DNA of 64,000 bases, from contig NZ_CP173427.1 of NCBI RefSeq assembly GCF_045038035.1, positions 2,728,001 to 2,792,000 on the forward strand. The letters are read 5' to 3'. Made by a program: the position numbers and the translations under genes. The notes under the pieces are model-generated. The model was given only the letters and a program-made list of their open reading frames with translations, was not told the DNA's origin and did not search any database. The stretch is from Paenibacillus_F chitinolyticus_A. GTDB taxonomy: Bacteria; Bacillota; Bacilli; Paenibacillales; NBRC-103111. Positions 34,081 through 43,077 of this stretch are shown piece after piece (positions within the stretch are counted from its first letter, which is position 1; the number at the start of each line of letters is the position of its first letter).

Positions 34081-34917
34081 TTGCTATCGATTGGAGAATT
34101 CTCGAAAATATGCGAAGTGTCCACAAAAACGCTTCGATATTACGATGAAATCGGATTAATTAAACCGGACGAGATTAACCCCGAAAACGGGTATCGTTTT
34201 TATTCCGTCGGCCAGCTGAAAAAAATGCTCCTGATAAACCGCTTGAAATCTTATCATTTTTCTCTCGAAGACATCAAAGCGCTGCTTGAAACGGAAGAGG
34301 ATCGTTCGGAAGAGAAGCTTTATTCCGCCCTTAGCCGCAAAAGGAAAGAAATTCAGAATAAGCTGAATGCTTTGGAATACGCGCTGAACCAAATAAGTAC
34401 GGACATCTTCCATTTTCAGAAGGGCATATCCATTATGTCACACTTGGATCAAATAGAAGTGCAGCTTGTTGAAACCCCGCCCGTGAATATCCTTTATACG
34501 CGTCATTTGTTAAGCGGAGATGACTTTGCCTCGGGCTATGCGAAGTATTTTAGCGGGCTATATGAGAAAATTGCCGCCGAAAAGCTCACCATGCTGGGGA
34601 CGCCGATGACTGTTTATCACAGTCCGGATTACGATCCCGCCGGCAATGATACGGAGTTCGCCATCCCGATAGCGGAGTCCGTAAAGGGAACGCGGGATTT
34701 GCCGGGAGGTCTCTGCGCCAAGTCCGTATGGAGAGGTTCCTACCCGGAATTGAGATCGGTTTATGCCAGGCTCACGGAGTGGATAGAGAATGAAGGATAT
34801 GAGTGGGTAAGACCCCCGTATGAAATCTATGTAACCGATCCCTATCAAGCCGGGGTTTCGGGGGATATTGTTACCGAGGTGTATGTTCCTGTAAGAAAAA
34901 AACGGCTTATAGACTGA
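34081..34917 (+). CDS. MerR family regulator with GyrI-like effector domain
   Basis: A 278-residue protein: N-terminal MerR HTH (IGEFSKICEVSTKTLRYYD, residues 3-22 region), a coiled-coil dimer helix (about 80-120), then a GyrI/SOUL-like effector domain (about 125-275) like that of BmrR. It should bind hydrophobic or cationic drugs and activate its promoter. The TTG start at 34081 was chosen from GGAGG 7 bases ahead; the longer frame would add 35 residues, starting from the region of the promoter. The serine hydrolase gene follows after 24 bases, so the two form an operon. Confidence 0.87.
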   Translation: MLSIGEFSKICEVSTKTLRYYDEIGLIKPDEINPENGYRFYSVGQLKKMLLINRLKSYHFSLEDIKALLETEEDRSEEKLYSALSRKRKEIQNKLNALEYALNQISTDIFHFQKGISIMSHLDQIEVQLVETPPVNILYTRHLLSGDDFASGYAKYFSGLYEKIAAEKLTMLGTPMTVYHSPDYDPAGNDTEFAIPIAESVKGTRDLPGGLCAKSVWRGSYPELRSVYARLTEWIENEGYEWVRPPYEIYVTDPYQAGVSGDIVTEVYVPVRKKRLID

Positions 34918-34941
34918 CATTATCCATAGGAGGCGTCGATC

Positions 34942-35964
34942 ATGCAGAGGAACTATTGGCCGACTAAAGAATGGCAATCCGGAGATCCGGAAGCTTTGGG
35001 AATGGATGCGCGAAAGCTTGCAGAGCTTGAACCTGTTATACGATCCGGGTACGGCAACATAAACGGAACGGTCATTGTAAGAAAAGGTTGTATTGCTTAT
35101 GAGAGCTATAACAACGGGTACGGGCCGGATGATACGCACCATGTGGCATCGGTAACGAAAAGTGTTCTGTCCGCCCTGATCGGGATTGCCGTCGATGCGG
35201 GCTTTATTAAACATGCGGACCAGAAGGTGCTGGATTTTTTCCCCGAATATGTTCCGGGTGCCGCTGACGGACAGATACGTGAAATCACGCTGCGCCACCT
35301 TCTCACGATGACGGCTCCCTATCCGTTTGAAGATTGGCACGAACCGCTCGACAAGATGTGTATACAGCCGGATTGGGTGAAGTACACGCTGGATATGCTG
35401 GGCCGACAAGGTGAAATCGGAACGTTTAAGTATTCCACCGCGGGGGCGCATCTGCTTTCCGGCATCATCACCCGCAGTACAGGCAAAAGTGCCCGGGAGT
35501 TCGCCAACGAACGGTTATTCAGCGCCATCGGTATGCAAGAAATTCCGGATTATGAAATGAAGTCATTCGGGTTTGAGGACTTATTCGGAGCTGAAGTAAG
35601 GGGATGGGTCAGAGACCCCGGCGGCAACTCCACGGGAGGATGGGGACTCACGCTCACTCCCCGCGATATGGCGCGTTTCGGTCTCCTTTATTTGAACCGC
35701 GGCTTCTGGGACCAAACTCCGATTATTTCGGAGAAATGGGTCAAGGAGTCCACTGCGATGAACGATAACCATTACGGTTATTTGTGGTGGCTGCGCGAAG
35801 AAGGCGGAGTTCATGCATTCATGGCATTGGGCGACGGCGGAAATGTCCTTTGCTGTATCCCGGAAAAAGACCTGATCGTGGCCATTGTGTCCGAATTTAT
35901 CGTTCAGCCCCGTGACAGGTTGACGCTGATTAAGGATCATATTCTGCCTGCCGTCCTCGACTAA
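34942..35964 (+). CDS. Class C beta-lactamase-like serine hydrolase
   Basis: A 340-residue penicillin-binding-fold serine hydrolase without a signal peptide. The nucleophile motif SVTK is at about residue 73. The second motif, normally Y-x-N, reads YST here, so the Asn is replaced. The family includes esterases, D-aminopeptidases and class C-like enzymes; a true beta-lactamase is unlikely given a cytosolic location and the altered motif. AGGAGG precedes the ATG. Co-transcribed with the BmrR-like MerR gene, whose drug effector may be related to its substrate. Confidence 0.83.
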   Translation: MQRNYWPTKEWQSGDPEALGMDARKLAELEPVIRSGYGNINGTVIVRKGCIAYESYNNGYGPDDTHHVASVTKSVLSALIGIAVDAGFIKHADQKVLDFFPEYVPGAADGQIREITLRHLLTMTAPYPFEDWHEPLDKMCIQPDWVKYTLDMLGRQGEIGTFKYSTAGAHLLSGIITRSTGKSAREFANERLFSAIGMQEIPDYEMKSFGFEDLFGAEVRGWVRDPGGNSTGGWGLTLTPRDMARFGLLYLNRGFWDQTPIISEKWVKESTAMNDNHYGYLWWLREEGGVHAFMALGDGGNVLCCIPEKDLIVAIVSEFIVQPRDRLTLIKDHILPAVLD

Positions 35965-36114
35965 GCCGTGTCACGCTGTATAAATCTTAGTCCCTATTAT
36001 CGGGGGCTTTTTTATTTGGTCTTAAGATGCATATATAAATAGGGGCGAGTCGTATAAAATGGAAATCAAGAGTTAATTGTTTTAGCTCTAAACAAATGGA
36101 GGTGCCGTCTTACC

Positions 36115-37347
36115 ATGTATAAAGAAGTGGTTTCCATTCAGGACATTACCGGTTTTAAAACCAGAGCCGAAGAGTTTTTCCCGCTCCATTGGTACCGGCG
36201 GATGCTGTCCGACGCCCCTGTTTATTATCATGAAGGTACCGATACGTGGAATGTGTTTCGGTATGACGACGTCAAGCAGGTAATCAGCAACTCCGAATAT
36301 TTCTCCAGTGAAGGCACGCGAACAACGATAGCGGTCGGAGCGGACAACAAGGAAGGGTCAATCCCGGCAAAAGTCAACATTTCGAGTGTCGACCCGCCTC
36401 AACATCAGAAAAATCGCTCGCTGCTTTCAGCCGCTTTTACACCCCGCAGTTTAAAAAACTGGGAGCCGCGCATCCGGCATATTGTCCAGCTGCTGCTCGA
36501 TAATATGGAGCCGCATTCTACCGTCGATATTGTGCAGTCGCTGTCGGGTCCTTTGCCTTCCATGGTAATGTCTGATTTGCTCGGGATTCCTCTGCAGGAT
36601 AGTCACCGGTTCAAAAATTGGGTCGACATTCTGTTCCAGCCCGTGAACAAAGAGAACGAAAGGGAGAGCGCGGAGAGAAAGCGGACGGCAGCCAAGGAGT
36701 ATTATCAATTCTTGTATCCGATAGTAATGAAGAAGAGATCGGATCCCGGCGAAGATATTATTACGGATTTGTTGAACGTGGAGTCGGAGGGCGAACGGTT
36801 TACGGAGGATGAAGTCGTCCGGACGACCATGCTCCTGCTGGGTGCGGGAATCGAAACGACAAGCCACTCGATATCGAGCGCCTTTTATTCGTTTCTTCAT
36901 GATGACAAGATGCTGTACGAGGAGCTTAGGAGTGACTTGGATCTCGTCCCCAAAGCCGTTGAGGAAATGCTTCGCTACCGGTTCCATATTTCCAAGCGGC
37001 ACCGTACGGTTAAACAGGACAACCATTTGCTGGGCGTAGAATTGAAAAAGGGCGATCTCGTCATTGCCTGGATGAGCGCGGCAAACTTGGATGAACGTGT
37101 GTTTGAAAATCCGTTCGAGCTGAACATTCACCGCAGCAATAACAAGAAGCATTTAACCTTCGGAAACGGTCCGCACTTCTGTCTGGGAGCGCCTCTTGCC
37201 AGGCTTGAATTGGACATCGCGCTAAGGGGGTTTCTGGAAAGATTCCCTCGTATCGAACCCGTCGATTCGTTTGAGCTGGAGCGTAATCTTGTGACTTCCG
37301 CTCCCGGTCAGTCTTTGACGCATCTGCCTTTACGAATCGTTCGGTAA
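36115..37347 (+). CDS. Cytochrome P450
   Basis: A 410-residue soluble P450 with the heme loop FGNGPHFCLGAPLAR, I-helix GAGIETTSH and ExxR helix (EEMLRYR). It resembles the CYP109/CYP106 Bacillus enzymes that hydroxylate steroids, terpenes and fatty acids. It is distinct from the P450 at 27.4-28.7 kb (both have similar heme loops but differ in length and sequence). ATGGAGGTGCCG lies ahead of the ATG. No redox partner gene is close; the SDR gene downstream has its own promoter. Confidence 0.9.
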   Translation: MYKEVVSIQDITGFKTRAEEFFPLHWYRRMLSDAPVYYHEGTDTWNVFRYDDVKQVISNSEYFSSEGTRTTIAVGADNKEGSIPAKVNISSVDPPQHQKNRSLLSAAFTPRSLKNWEPRIRHIVQLLLDNMEPHSTVDIVQSLSGPLPSMVMSDLLGIPLQDSHRFKNWVDILFQPVNKENERESAERKRTAAKEYYQFLYPIVMKKRSDPGEDIITDLLNVESEGERFTEDEVVRTTMLLLGAGIETTSHSISSAFYSFLHDDKMLYEELRSDLDLVPKAVEEMLRYRFHISKRHRTVKQDNHLLGVELKKGDLVIAWMSAANLDERVFENPFELNIHRSNNKKHLTFGNGPHFCLGAPLARLELDIALRGFLERFPRIEPVDSFELERNLVTSAPGQSLTHLPLRIVR

Positions 37348-37366
37348 TCCCTGCCGTTATCGTAAT

Positions 37367-37415
37367 TTGACAAAGCCTCTGCCGCATCTCTATAATTTAA
37401 ATGAACACCTGTTCA
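37367..37415 (+). promoter_or_regulatory. SDR-gene promoter with TGAACA-CC-TGTTCA operator
   Basis: A strong sigma-A promoter: TTGACA at 37367-37372, 18-bp spacer, TATAAT at 37391-37396. Overlapping the transcription start is a perfect 14-bp inverted repeat, TGAACACCTGTTCA (37402-37415), the form seen for TetR-family operators. A TetR gene lies 3 kb downstream; I see no similar site there. Confidence 0.75.
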
Positions 37416-37439
37416 ATAACTTTTATGGAGGGACTCCTC

Positions 37440-38201
37440 ATGAGGCTGGAAGGTAAAGTTGCGGTCGTCACCGGCGCCGCATCGGGCATGGGCAAGGCGA
37501 TTACGGAGTTGTACGCGAAAGAAGGAGCTAAAGTCGTCGTTTCCGATTTGAATATCGAAGGCGCGGAAGCGGTGGCGGCAGCTATTCAAGCGGGCGGCGG
37601 CGAAGCGGTGGCGGTAAAAACCAACGTTGCCGAGCTGAACGATATTCAAGCGATGATCGATACGGCCGTCAATAAATACGGAACACTCGATATATTGGTC
37701 AACAATGCCGGCATAATGGATAATATGGCGGCAGTCGGCGATGTAGACGACGACAGATGGGATCTTATTTTCGACATTAATACGAAAGGCGTTATGCGCG
37801 CGATCCGTAAGTCGATTCCGATCTTCCTGGAGAAAGGAAAAGGCGTTATTATCAATACGGCTTCGACCGGCGGTTTCAGCGGAGCGCATGCAGGCGCAGC
37901 TTATACGGCTTCCAAACATGCCGTCATCGGCCTCACCAAAAACACGGCTTTCATGTACGCGCAAAAAGGCATTCGCTGCAATGCGATCGCACCGGGCGCT
38001 ACGATGACGAACATCGCTTCGACGATCACCAACGTGAACGAGTTCGGCGCTTCGCGAACGAAAGTAACCCAAGGCGTTATCCCTCGTGTCGGGCAAGCGG
38101 AAGAGATCGCGCAAGTGGCGCTATTCCTCGCTTCCGACGAATCGAGCTTCGTGAACGGCGCGGTTATCGCCGCGGACGGCGGCTGGACGGCAGGTTTTTG
38201 A
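37440..38201 (+). CDS. SDR family oxidoreductase
   Basis: A 253-residue classical short-chain dehydrogenase. Motifs: TGAASGMGKA, NNAG, and YTASKHA (catalytic Tyr-x-x-x-Lys) with Ser in NTAS. The family includes 3-oxoacyl-ACP reductases and alcohol dehydrogenases; this one resembles cyclopentanol- or glucose-dehydrogenase-type enzymes. TGGAGGG precedes the ATG at 37440. Its promoter and palindromic operator make it an independently regulated unit. Confidence 0.88.
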   Translation: MRLEGKVAVVTGAASGMGKAITELYAKEGAKVVVSDLNIEGAEAVAAAIQAGGGEAVAVKTNVAELNDIQAMIDTAVNKYGTLDILVNNAGIMDNMAAVGDVDDDRWDLIFDINTKGVMRAIRKSIPIFLEKGKGVIINTASTGGFSGAHAGAAYTASKHAVIGLTKNTAFMYAQKGIRCNAIAPGATMTNIASTITNVNEFGASRTKVTQGVIPRVGQAEEIAQVALFLASDESSFVNGAVIAADGGWTAGF

Positions 38202-38443
38202 CCTCAGCGGAATTTTAAAAGCGGCATCCTTTAACAGACACAAATACAGGTGAAATCATTGATATTGAGCCTGGTAATGAAGAATGGTTGCTAGAAGTTT
38301 TGGAAATGTTATTGAGCCAGACATTGCTGCTCCCGATCATGCCGCTGGCAGTACAAGTCTTTGATCTTCCACATCGAAGCGGGTTTAGACTGCTCGAGCG
38401 AGCGATTATGATACCGCAAGCTCATATCAGGAGGAGGGGGAGG

Positions 38444-38579
38444 TTGCAGAGCGCCAGCACGTCTCTAACGATCGAGGAGCAGTTTTTCAATGTTATTAAG
38501 GATCGCTGGTCCGTCCGCAGCTATGATCCCAAAGTCAAGATTTCGCGGAAGAAATGAACGAAATCTTGCAGCTGAGTTA
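38444..38579 (+). pseudogene. Nitroreductase-family N-terminal fragment, frameshifted
   Basis: A strong AGGAGGAGGGGGAGG ribosome site is followed by TTG at 38444 and a frame whose later part gives FFNVIKDRWSVRSYDPKVKIS, the nitroreductase N-terminal pattern (R-R/W-S-V-R-x-Y). The first frame ends at 38557 with TGA; in the neighbouring frame EEMNEILQLSY continues the same family. One missing base near 38546 would join the two. The gene then runs into the convergent erythromycin-esterase-like gene and is lost. It keeps a ribosome site but cannot make a functional enzyme. Confidence 0.7.
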
Positions 38580-39881
38580 TACTTCTTCCGCAACCGGCTT
38601 AAGGATAGGCAAAGGCTGGAGAGCCGTAGTCCTGTCGAGATGAACAAACGCATCATAACGGTCCTTCATGCTCGAAGGTACATAATTTCCGAATCGCTCG
38701 TGAGTCGGATCGTAAACCACCCCGATAGCACGGTGGCCAATGATCGTCTGGAGCACGGAGGATGCCTCGGAGAGTATGACCATGCCGTCCCGTCCGCCCC
38801 CGGCCCGGTGCATATAATCTTCCCAGCTTCCCGGTTGTCCGGGCGGTACGGTCATTTTCTCCACCGAAGCTCCCCAGGCGCTTCCGGCCAGCACCTCGCC
38901 TTGATAGGTGCCGAAGCCAACGGCAAACACCCGGTATTCCGGATCTTCCCGCAGCAGTTGCCCCACATTGACCATGCCCTCCCGCGCCATATCCGTCGCC
39001 CGAGCATCCCCGATATGCGTATTATGCTCCCAGACAATGGCTTTGGCGGAGGACCCGTAATAGGACATAATTTGCTTCAGCGATTTAACCATATGCCGGT
39101 CCCGCACATTCCAGGACTGCGGTCCGCCTCGGACCATCGTCCGATAATAGGCCTCCGAGCTGGAAGTGACCAGCATATTCACCTCCGCATTCAATCCTTC
39201 CTCGCTGTCCGGATGCGCCATGCGCCGGCTCTGCATCTGCTTCAGCAGTTCAACCACTTCATCTTCACAGCTCTCCGAGAGCAAGCCGGCCGCGATACCA
39301 TACGACTGATGGTCCCTGTTGTAGGGATCGAAGCAGGCGTAAGTCCGGCGAGCCTGTTCCAGCTGTGGAGACTGGGTCTTTTCCAGATAGCCGATAATGG
39401 CCTCCATCGATTCCCACAGCGAATACATGTCTATGCCGTAAAATCCAACCTTCTGCCGCTCGCTGCTGCCCCCGTGACTTGCCGTATTATGCGCCTTCAG
39501 CCAATCCGCGAAATCACGGATCTCCGTATTCGCCCACATCCAGGTCGGCCAGCGGGTAAAATCGCCGAGCGCATCGGCTGCCGAGGAATCGGCTCCTGCT
39601 ATTCCTTTGACATACCGGTTCATCCGGTAAGCGGCGGGCCAGTCTCCTTCGACGGCGATGATATTGAAGCCCTTGCTTGTAATCAGCCTCTTAGAAAGCT
39701 CGGCCCGGATCCTGTAAAAATCCGATGTTCCATGGCTCGCCTCGCCGAGCAGCACAATATTTGCGTCTCCAATGGCTTCAACCATCCGGTCGAGGGTTTC
39801 CATTTCGTCCAAAGGGATAAATAAGGCACTCAGCTCTTTCAAATAGGCATTTTGCCCGGTTGTTCGATCATTGGAATTCAT
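38577..39881 (-). CDS. Erythromycin-esterase-like protein
   Basis: A 434-residue soluble protein of the erythromycin esterase family (EreA/YbfO-like). Characteristic segments are LLGEASHGTSDFY near residue 45 (His), AVEGDWPAAYRMN near 77 and WEHNTHIGDARA near 290. The family includes macrolide esterases and succinoglycan-type enzymes, and most members are of unknown substrate; resistance cannot be claimed from this alone. AGGAGGA precedes the ATG. Confidence 0.87.
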   Translation of the reverse strand: MNSNDRTTGQNAYLKELSALFIPLDEMETLDRMVEAIGDANIVLLGEASHGTSDFYRIRAELSKRLITSKGFNIIAVEGDWPAAYRMNRYVKGIAGADSSAADALGDFTRWPTWMWANTEIRDFADWLKAHNTASHGGSSERQKVGFYGIDMYSLWESMEAIIGYLEKTQSPQLEQARRTYACFDPYNRDHQSYGIAAGLLSESCEDEVVELLKQMQSRRMAHPDSEEGLNAEVNMLVTSSSEAYYRTMVRGGPQSWNVRDRHMVKSLKQIMSYYGSSAKAIVWEHNTHIGDARATDMAREGMVNVGQLLREDPEYRVFAVGFGTYQGEVLAGSAWGASVEKMTVPPGQPGSWEDYMHRAGGGRDGMVILSEASSVLQTIIGHRAIGVVYDPTHERFGNYVPSSMKDRYDAFVHLDRTTALQPLPILKPVAEEV

Positions 39882-40454
39882 GAGGCAGTTCCTCCTATTG
39901 TCTGTATGAGTGAATTATTTCCGATTTATCTAATCATTAACCGCAAACGGCTCGCGCATAGTGGTACAGGATCTTTAATGTTAGTACGGGAAGTTACATC
40001 GCTCCTAGTTAATGAAACAGCTAACAAGCTCTTTTCTCAAATCTGGAGAAAGGGGCTTTAATGTACTCAAAATTTTAAAATAAATAGAGTTGGAGCCACA
40101 CATGTCTGGGCGATTGCTGGAGTACTCCTACGCAAAATCATAAATAGATATTGGCGTTTCACCTCATGAGAGGAGAGGTCCAGTCGCTCAAGAAAATTGA
40201 GTCGGCTGCACCTTTTTTTCGTTTATAATTAAGGCATCATAGAGAAAAAAAGCACATATACCTTGTTACGAGGTGAACGACGAAGAGAATTGTATCGCCG
40301 CTATTGTTAGATTGGACACGAGAAGAAATGAATATATTATCCATATAGATACGAAAAGCGATTCCGCTGACATTACAGTTGAAAACGCCTGAAGCGGTGG
40401 ACCCGCTCAACAGACCGGCTGGTTGCAGCTTTTTTTATAAGGAGAACAACTTCT
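39882..40454. other. Intergenic region with an unassigned terminator
   Basis: About 570 bases with no gene I can support. A hairpin with eight T residues lies at 40176-40220, not linked to any recognisable gene, and a second weak hairpin with T-run lies at 40407-40436 just ahead of the TetR gene. They may be the remains of lost genes or the end of a small RNA. Confidence 0.45.
40176..40221 (+). terminator. Unassigned Rho-independent terminator
   Basis: A stem of about 16 bp with two to three mismatches (40176-40191 with 40197-40213), five-base loop, followed by a run of eight T residues. No gene ends nearby on the plus strand. Confidence 0.6.
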
Positions 40455-41033
40455 ATGAATGAAACCGATTTAAGAGTCATAAAGACGAAGAAAGCGCTGC
40501 ATCAAGCGCTCCTAGCCTTGTTAAGAACAGAATCGCTCGAAACGATCACCGTGTCCGCTCTCTGCCGCGAGGCTTCCGTAAACCGGGGGACTTTCTACTT
40601 GCATTACACAGACATCGGGGCTTTGTTCGATGAGCATCTCCATTTTTTGCTCCAAGATTTGGAGGAATCGTATAACGAGCCTTACCGGCATGTGGTACAT
40701 GTAAACCCGAGCGAACTCGACCCTTCGACGATTCGTATCTTTCATCATGTGAAGAAATTCCAGCCGTTTTACGAGATCGTATTCGAGAAAAAGTCGCCGC
40801 TGGCTTACTATTATTCCTTGTTAGAGAAAATAAAAAGCCTGATGCGGACTAACTCGCAGGTTTATCCTTTGGGAGATAGAGATCTCTCCCTGCTGGTTGC
40901 TTATCAGGCCAACGCGATTATGGGCTTGCTCCTTCAATGGAGCGAAGACGGCTTTGCCCGCAGCCCGGAATATATGAACGAACAGCTCACTTATTTTTTA
41001 AGGAAGCCCGGTAATGGTTCGTTCTCCGAATAA
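40455..41033 (+). CDS. TetR/AcrR family transcriptional regulator
   Basis: A 192-residue regulator with HTH in residues 10-58 (LETITVSALCREASVNRG, then FYLHYTDIGALFDE) and a C-terminal domain of the TetR_C_33/DhaS type. AAGGAGAACAACTT precedes the ATG. A weak hairpin with a T-run ends just before the ribosome site, so expression may be attenuated. No divergent or downstream partner gene is intact; its targets could lie elsewhere (the SDR at 37.4 kb has a TetR-type operator). Confidence 0.85.
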   Translation: MNETDLRVIKTKKALHQALLALLRTESLETITVSALCREASVNRGTFYLHYTDIGALFDEHLHFLLQDLEESYNEPYRHVVHVNPSELDPSTIRIFHHVKKFQPFYEIVFEKKSPLAYYYSLLEKIKSLMRTNSQVYPLGDRDLSLLVAYQANAIMGLLLQWSEDGFARSPEYMNEQLTYFLRKPGNGSFSE

Positions 41034-41049
41034 TCTTCAGCGGACGGCC

Positions 41050-41520
41050 ATGCATGATTCGATCACCCGGAAAATTCGGCCGGATGTGATGGGAAGCTTG
41101 AGCCGCAGCTGATTCGGCAGGGAGGGGGATTAACACGTCGTCATCTGTGATCACGATACCGGGGAGACTCGCCTGCATCGTAGCCTATCCGAAAGGCGGC
41201 GCCCTTATCGAATACGAGCTCAGACTGGACTAGTTCGGTAACATCTTCGTCAGGATGTGTACGGGCAATCAGGTCGGTTGCCTGCTCATGAAGCTGATCC
41301 AGTCGTTCCCGGGTCTTCCTGATCACCGGTGACAGACGGTTCATATCCGCCTTGGCGTGTACATCGGCTCTAACGGATAGTTCCTTGTCCTTATAACGAA
41401 ATGCGGTTCAATAGGAACAAAACGAGCTGGCGCATTGAAAAGCATCCATTCCTTTGACCATATGATTCGGCTCAACGGTCAGATTATCGTCCAGCCGTTT
41501 CAGACTGCAAATCGGAATAT
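41050..41520 (-). pseudogene. Decayed gene of unknown family
   Basis: Minus-strand translation from 41520 gives a protein-like sequence, interrupted by a TGA (near 41407) and frameshifts. The best part is KTRERLDQLHEQATDLIARTHPDEDVTELVQSELV (see 41141-41344; outline only), with strong codon preference and no start or ribosome site. After 41141 the coding signal moves to another frame. It looks like a gene in decay rather than a new small protein. I do not recognise the family. Confidence 0.45.
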
Positions 41521-41522
41521 TC

Positions 41523-41552
41523 TTGACAGGTTCACACAATCGAAGTTATTAT
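41523..41552 (+). promoter_or_regulatory. Sigma-A promoter-like sequence
   Basis: TTGACA at 41523-41528, 18-bp spacer and TATTAT at 41547-41552; a near-consensus promoter ahead of the small ORF at 41586. Confidence 0.55.
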
Positions 41553-41585
41553 AGATTCGTAAAGTCTTTAAATAGAGTGAAGAAA

Positions 41586-41768
41586 ATGAAAGATTCAAAA
41601 GCGACGAACTATGGCTTCATCGACGATTCGCCGCGCGTTATCCACCAGGCGATGTTCACTGCCGAGGAAGCGATGGAGCGGCATCCGAGTTACATCGTTA
41701 TGACCGGTTTTGCCGATCAAGCTGTATTGTCCTTGTTAGTACAACGGGCAACATTAAGCCTTGAATAA
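41586..41768 (+). CDS. Possible small protein or gene remnant (60 aa)
   Basis: A 60-codon frame beginning MKDSKATNYGFIDDSPR and containing FTAEEAMERHPSYIVMTGFADQ, which looks protein-like. It follows a good promoter, but the ribosome site (GAGTGAAGAAA) is poor. Downstream to 41980 a second protein-like stretch appears in another frame (about 41825-41975), so the two may be parts of a broken gene. Family not recognised. Confidence 0.35.
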   Translation: MKDSKATNYGFIDDSPRVIHQAMFTAEEAMERHPSYIVMTGFADQAVLSLLVQRATLSLE

Positions 41769-41985
41769 TTACAGATATAAAATATTTACGAAGTACATGA
41801 AGGAGATTGCTGCCGGTGCGACGGACGGACTACCGAAGTGGAGTATACTCTGCCGGGGATTCTGTCTATGTGACGCCTTCCCGATTGTTTCATACCGCAA
41901 CCTCCGGCAGCAAAGCAGCGTTGGTCGCTGATGCGGACCTTACGGAAGAGAATTTCCAGTTATACAAAAAAAGGAGACAACACCT

Positions 41986-42753
41986 ATGTGCAGCGAACTT
42001 TCTAACAACCACTTGAATCCGAACGTGGATCAGGATAATCCGGATTTCGTCGTCAAACCGGGAGCGGAGGTCTTGTCCCTGCTGCTGCCGCAAACCGGAG
42101 AGCGAATCCTGGACGTAGGATGCGGGAATGGGGACCTGACGGCGAAGATCGCAGCCGCGGGAGCGGTACCCACAGGTATCGACCTATCGGAGGAGATGGT
42201 GAGAAGGGCCGGACAGAAGTATCCTGAACTGAACTTTCTGGTGGAAGACGTTCGTCATTACCGGACAGATGTCCGATATGACGCTGTGTTCTCCAATGCG
42301 GCCTTGCATTGGATCAAGGATGCCCCCGCTGTCGCCCGCACCATCTGGCTGGCTCTCCGAGAGGGAGGGCGATTCGTTGCCGAATTCGCCGGCAGAGGCA
42401 ATGTCGCCGCGCTGACCACCGCCATGGAGCAGGAGCTGGAAGCTCGTGGTTATACGTGGGCGGGACGTAGTCCGTGGTATTTTCCCACCATTGGCGAATA
42501 CGCCAGCCTGCTGGAGCAGACCGGCTTTCGCGTTATGCTGGCACAGCACTTCGACAAGCCCACTCCGCTCAAGGGAGATACGGGAGTTCGGAACTGGCTG
42601 GATAAGTTCTCCGACTACTTCTTCCGGGACGTCACCTCGGCTGACAAAGCGTCCATCTACAGCGCCATCGAGGCAAAAGTTAAGCCGCACCTTGACCGGG
42701 GAGGTCAATGGATGATCGACACAAGCCGGTTACGCATCGTTGCCGTCAAGTAA
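41986..42753 (+). CDS. Class I SAM-dependent methyltransferase
   Basis: A 255-residue methyltransferase. Motif I ILDVGCGNGDLT (residues about 41-52), motif post-I TGIDLSEEMV, and YDAVFSNAALHWI are those of the trans-aconitate/UbiE-like class I group. The C-terminal part (RNWLDKFSDYFF) resembles trans-aconitate methyltransferases (Tam), but that assignment is not certain. AAGGAGACAAC precedes the ATG. It stands alone after a stretch of decayed sequence. Confidence 0.86.
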   Translation: MCSELSNNHLNPNVDQDNPDFVVKPGAEVLSLLLPQTGERILDVGCGNGDLTAKIAAAGAVPTGIDLSEEMVRRAGQKYPELNFLVEDVRHYRTDVRYDAVFSNAALHWIKDAPAVARTIWLALREGGRFVAEFAGRGNVAALTTAMEQELEARGYTWAGRSPWYFPTIGEYASLLEQTGFRVMLAQHFDKPTPLKGDTGVRNWLDKFSDYFFRDVTSADKASIYSAIEAKVKPHLDRGGQWMIDTSRLRIVAVK

Positions 42754-43025
42754 CCCATGATTGAAGTCGTGCCGCCCTATGTGCTGAATACCTCCCGGAT
42801 TATCAACGTTCAGGAGTGAAGAACACCAGTCCGTTCTGAACCGCTTCACACAGGTGAAGGTTTGCCTTGCGCATAACCGGGTCCGACGATTTTCCGACGC
42901 CGAGGAAGTCCGATTTGAGAGAAAGTGAAGGCAGCGGAAGCTTCGGCTGGAAGCATCCTCCACTGAATCCTGAACCCTGGACCCTGAGCGGCATCGCGTG
43001 TTTCAAGAAGGTGTTATATTACCGC
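42754..43025. other. Intergenic region with weak coding traces on minus strand
   Basis: About 270 bases between the methyltransferase and its terminator. The minus strand (42803-43006) reads as a mildly protein-like stretch ending in a stop, with no ribosome site or recognisable family; possibly a gene remnant. Confidence 0.35.
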
Positions 43026-43027
43026 AG

Positions 43028-43064
43028 AAAAGGAGACATTCCGTTACAGGGTCTCCTTTTTTTG
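43028..43064 (+). terminator. Rho-independent terminator ahead of LPMO promoter
   Basis: A perfect 10-bp stem AAAAGGAGAC/GTCTCCTTTT (43028-43037 with 43051-43060) followed by a T-run of seven. It isolates the LPMO unit from upstream transcription. Confidence 0.82.
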
Positions 43065-43077
43065 TTAAAAAAAATCA

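Noticed and set aside
34558..35451. A 297-codon minus-strand frame across MerR and hydrolase genes
   Set aside because: It crosses an intergenic boundary between two real genes on the other strand and has no start signal.
38490..39824. A long open frame on the plus strand (over 440 codons) antisense to the erythromycin-esterase-like gene
   Set aside because: It lacks a ribosome site, is rich in His, Arg and Pro as antisense frames of GC-rich third positions are, and the minus strand encodes a clear known family.
40390..40440. GGTGGACCCGC followed by a U-run, faintly like a T-box antiterminator ahead of the TetR gene
   Set aside because: The 14-base T-box core is not matched exactly, no Stem I with specifier loop was found, and a T-box on a TetR gene would be odd. 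It may be an ordinary weak attenuator.
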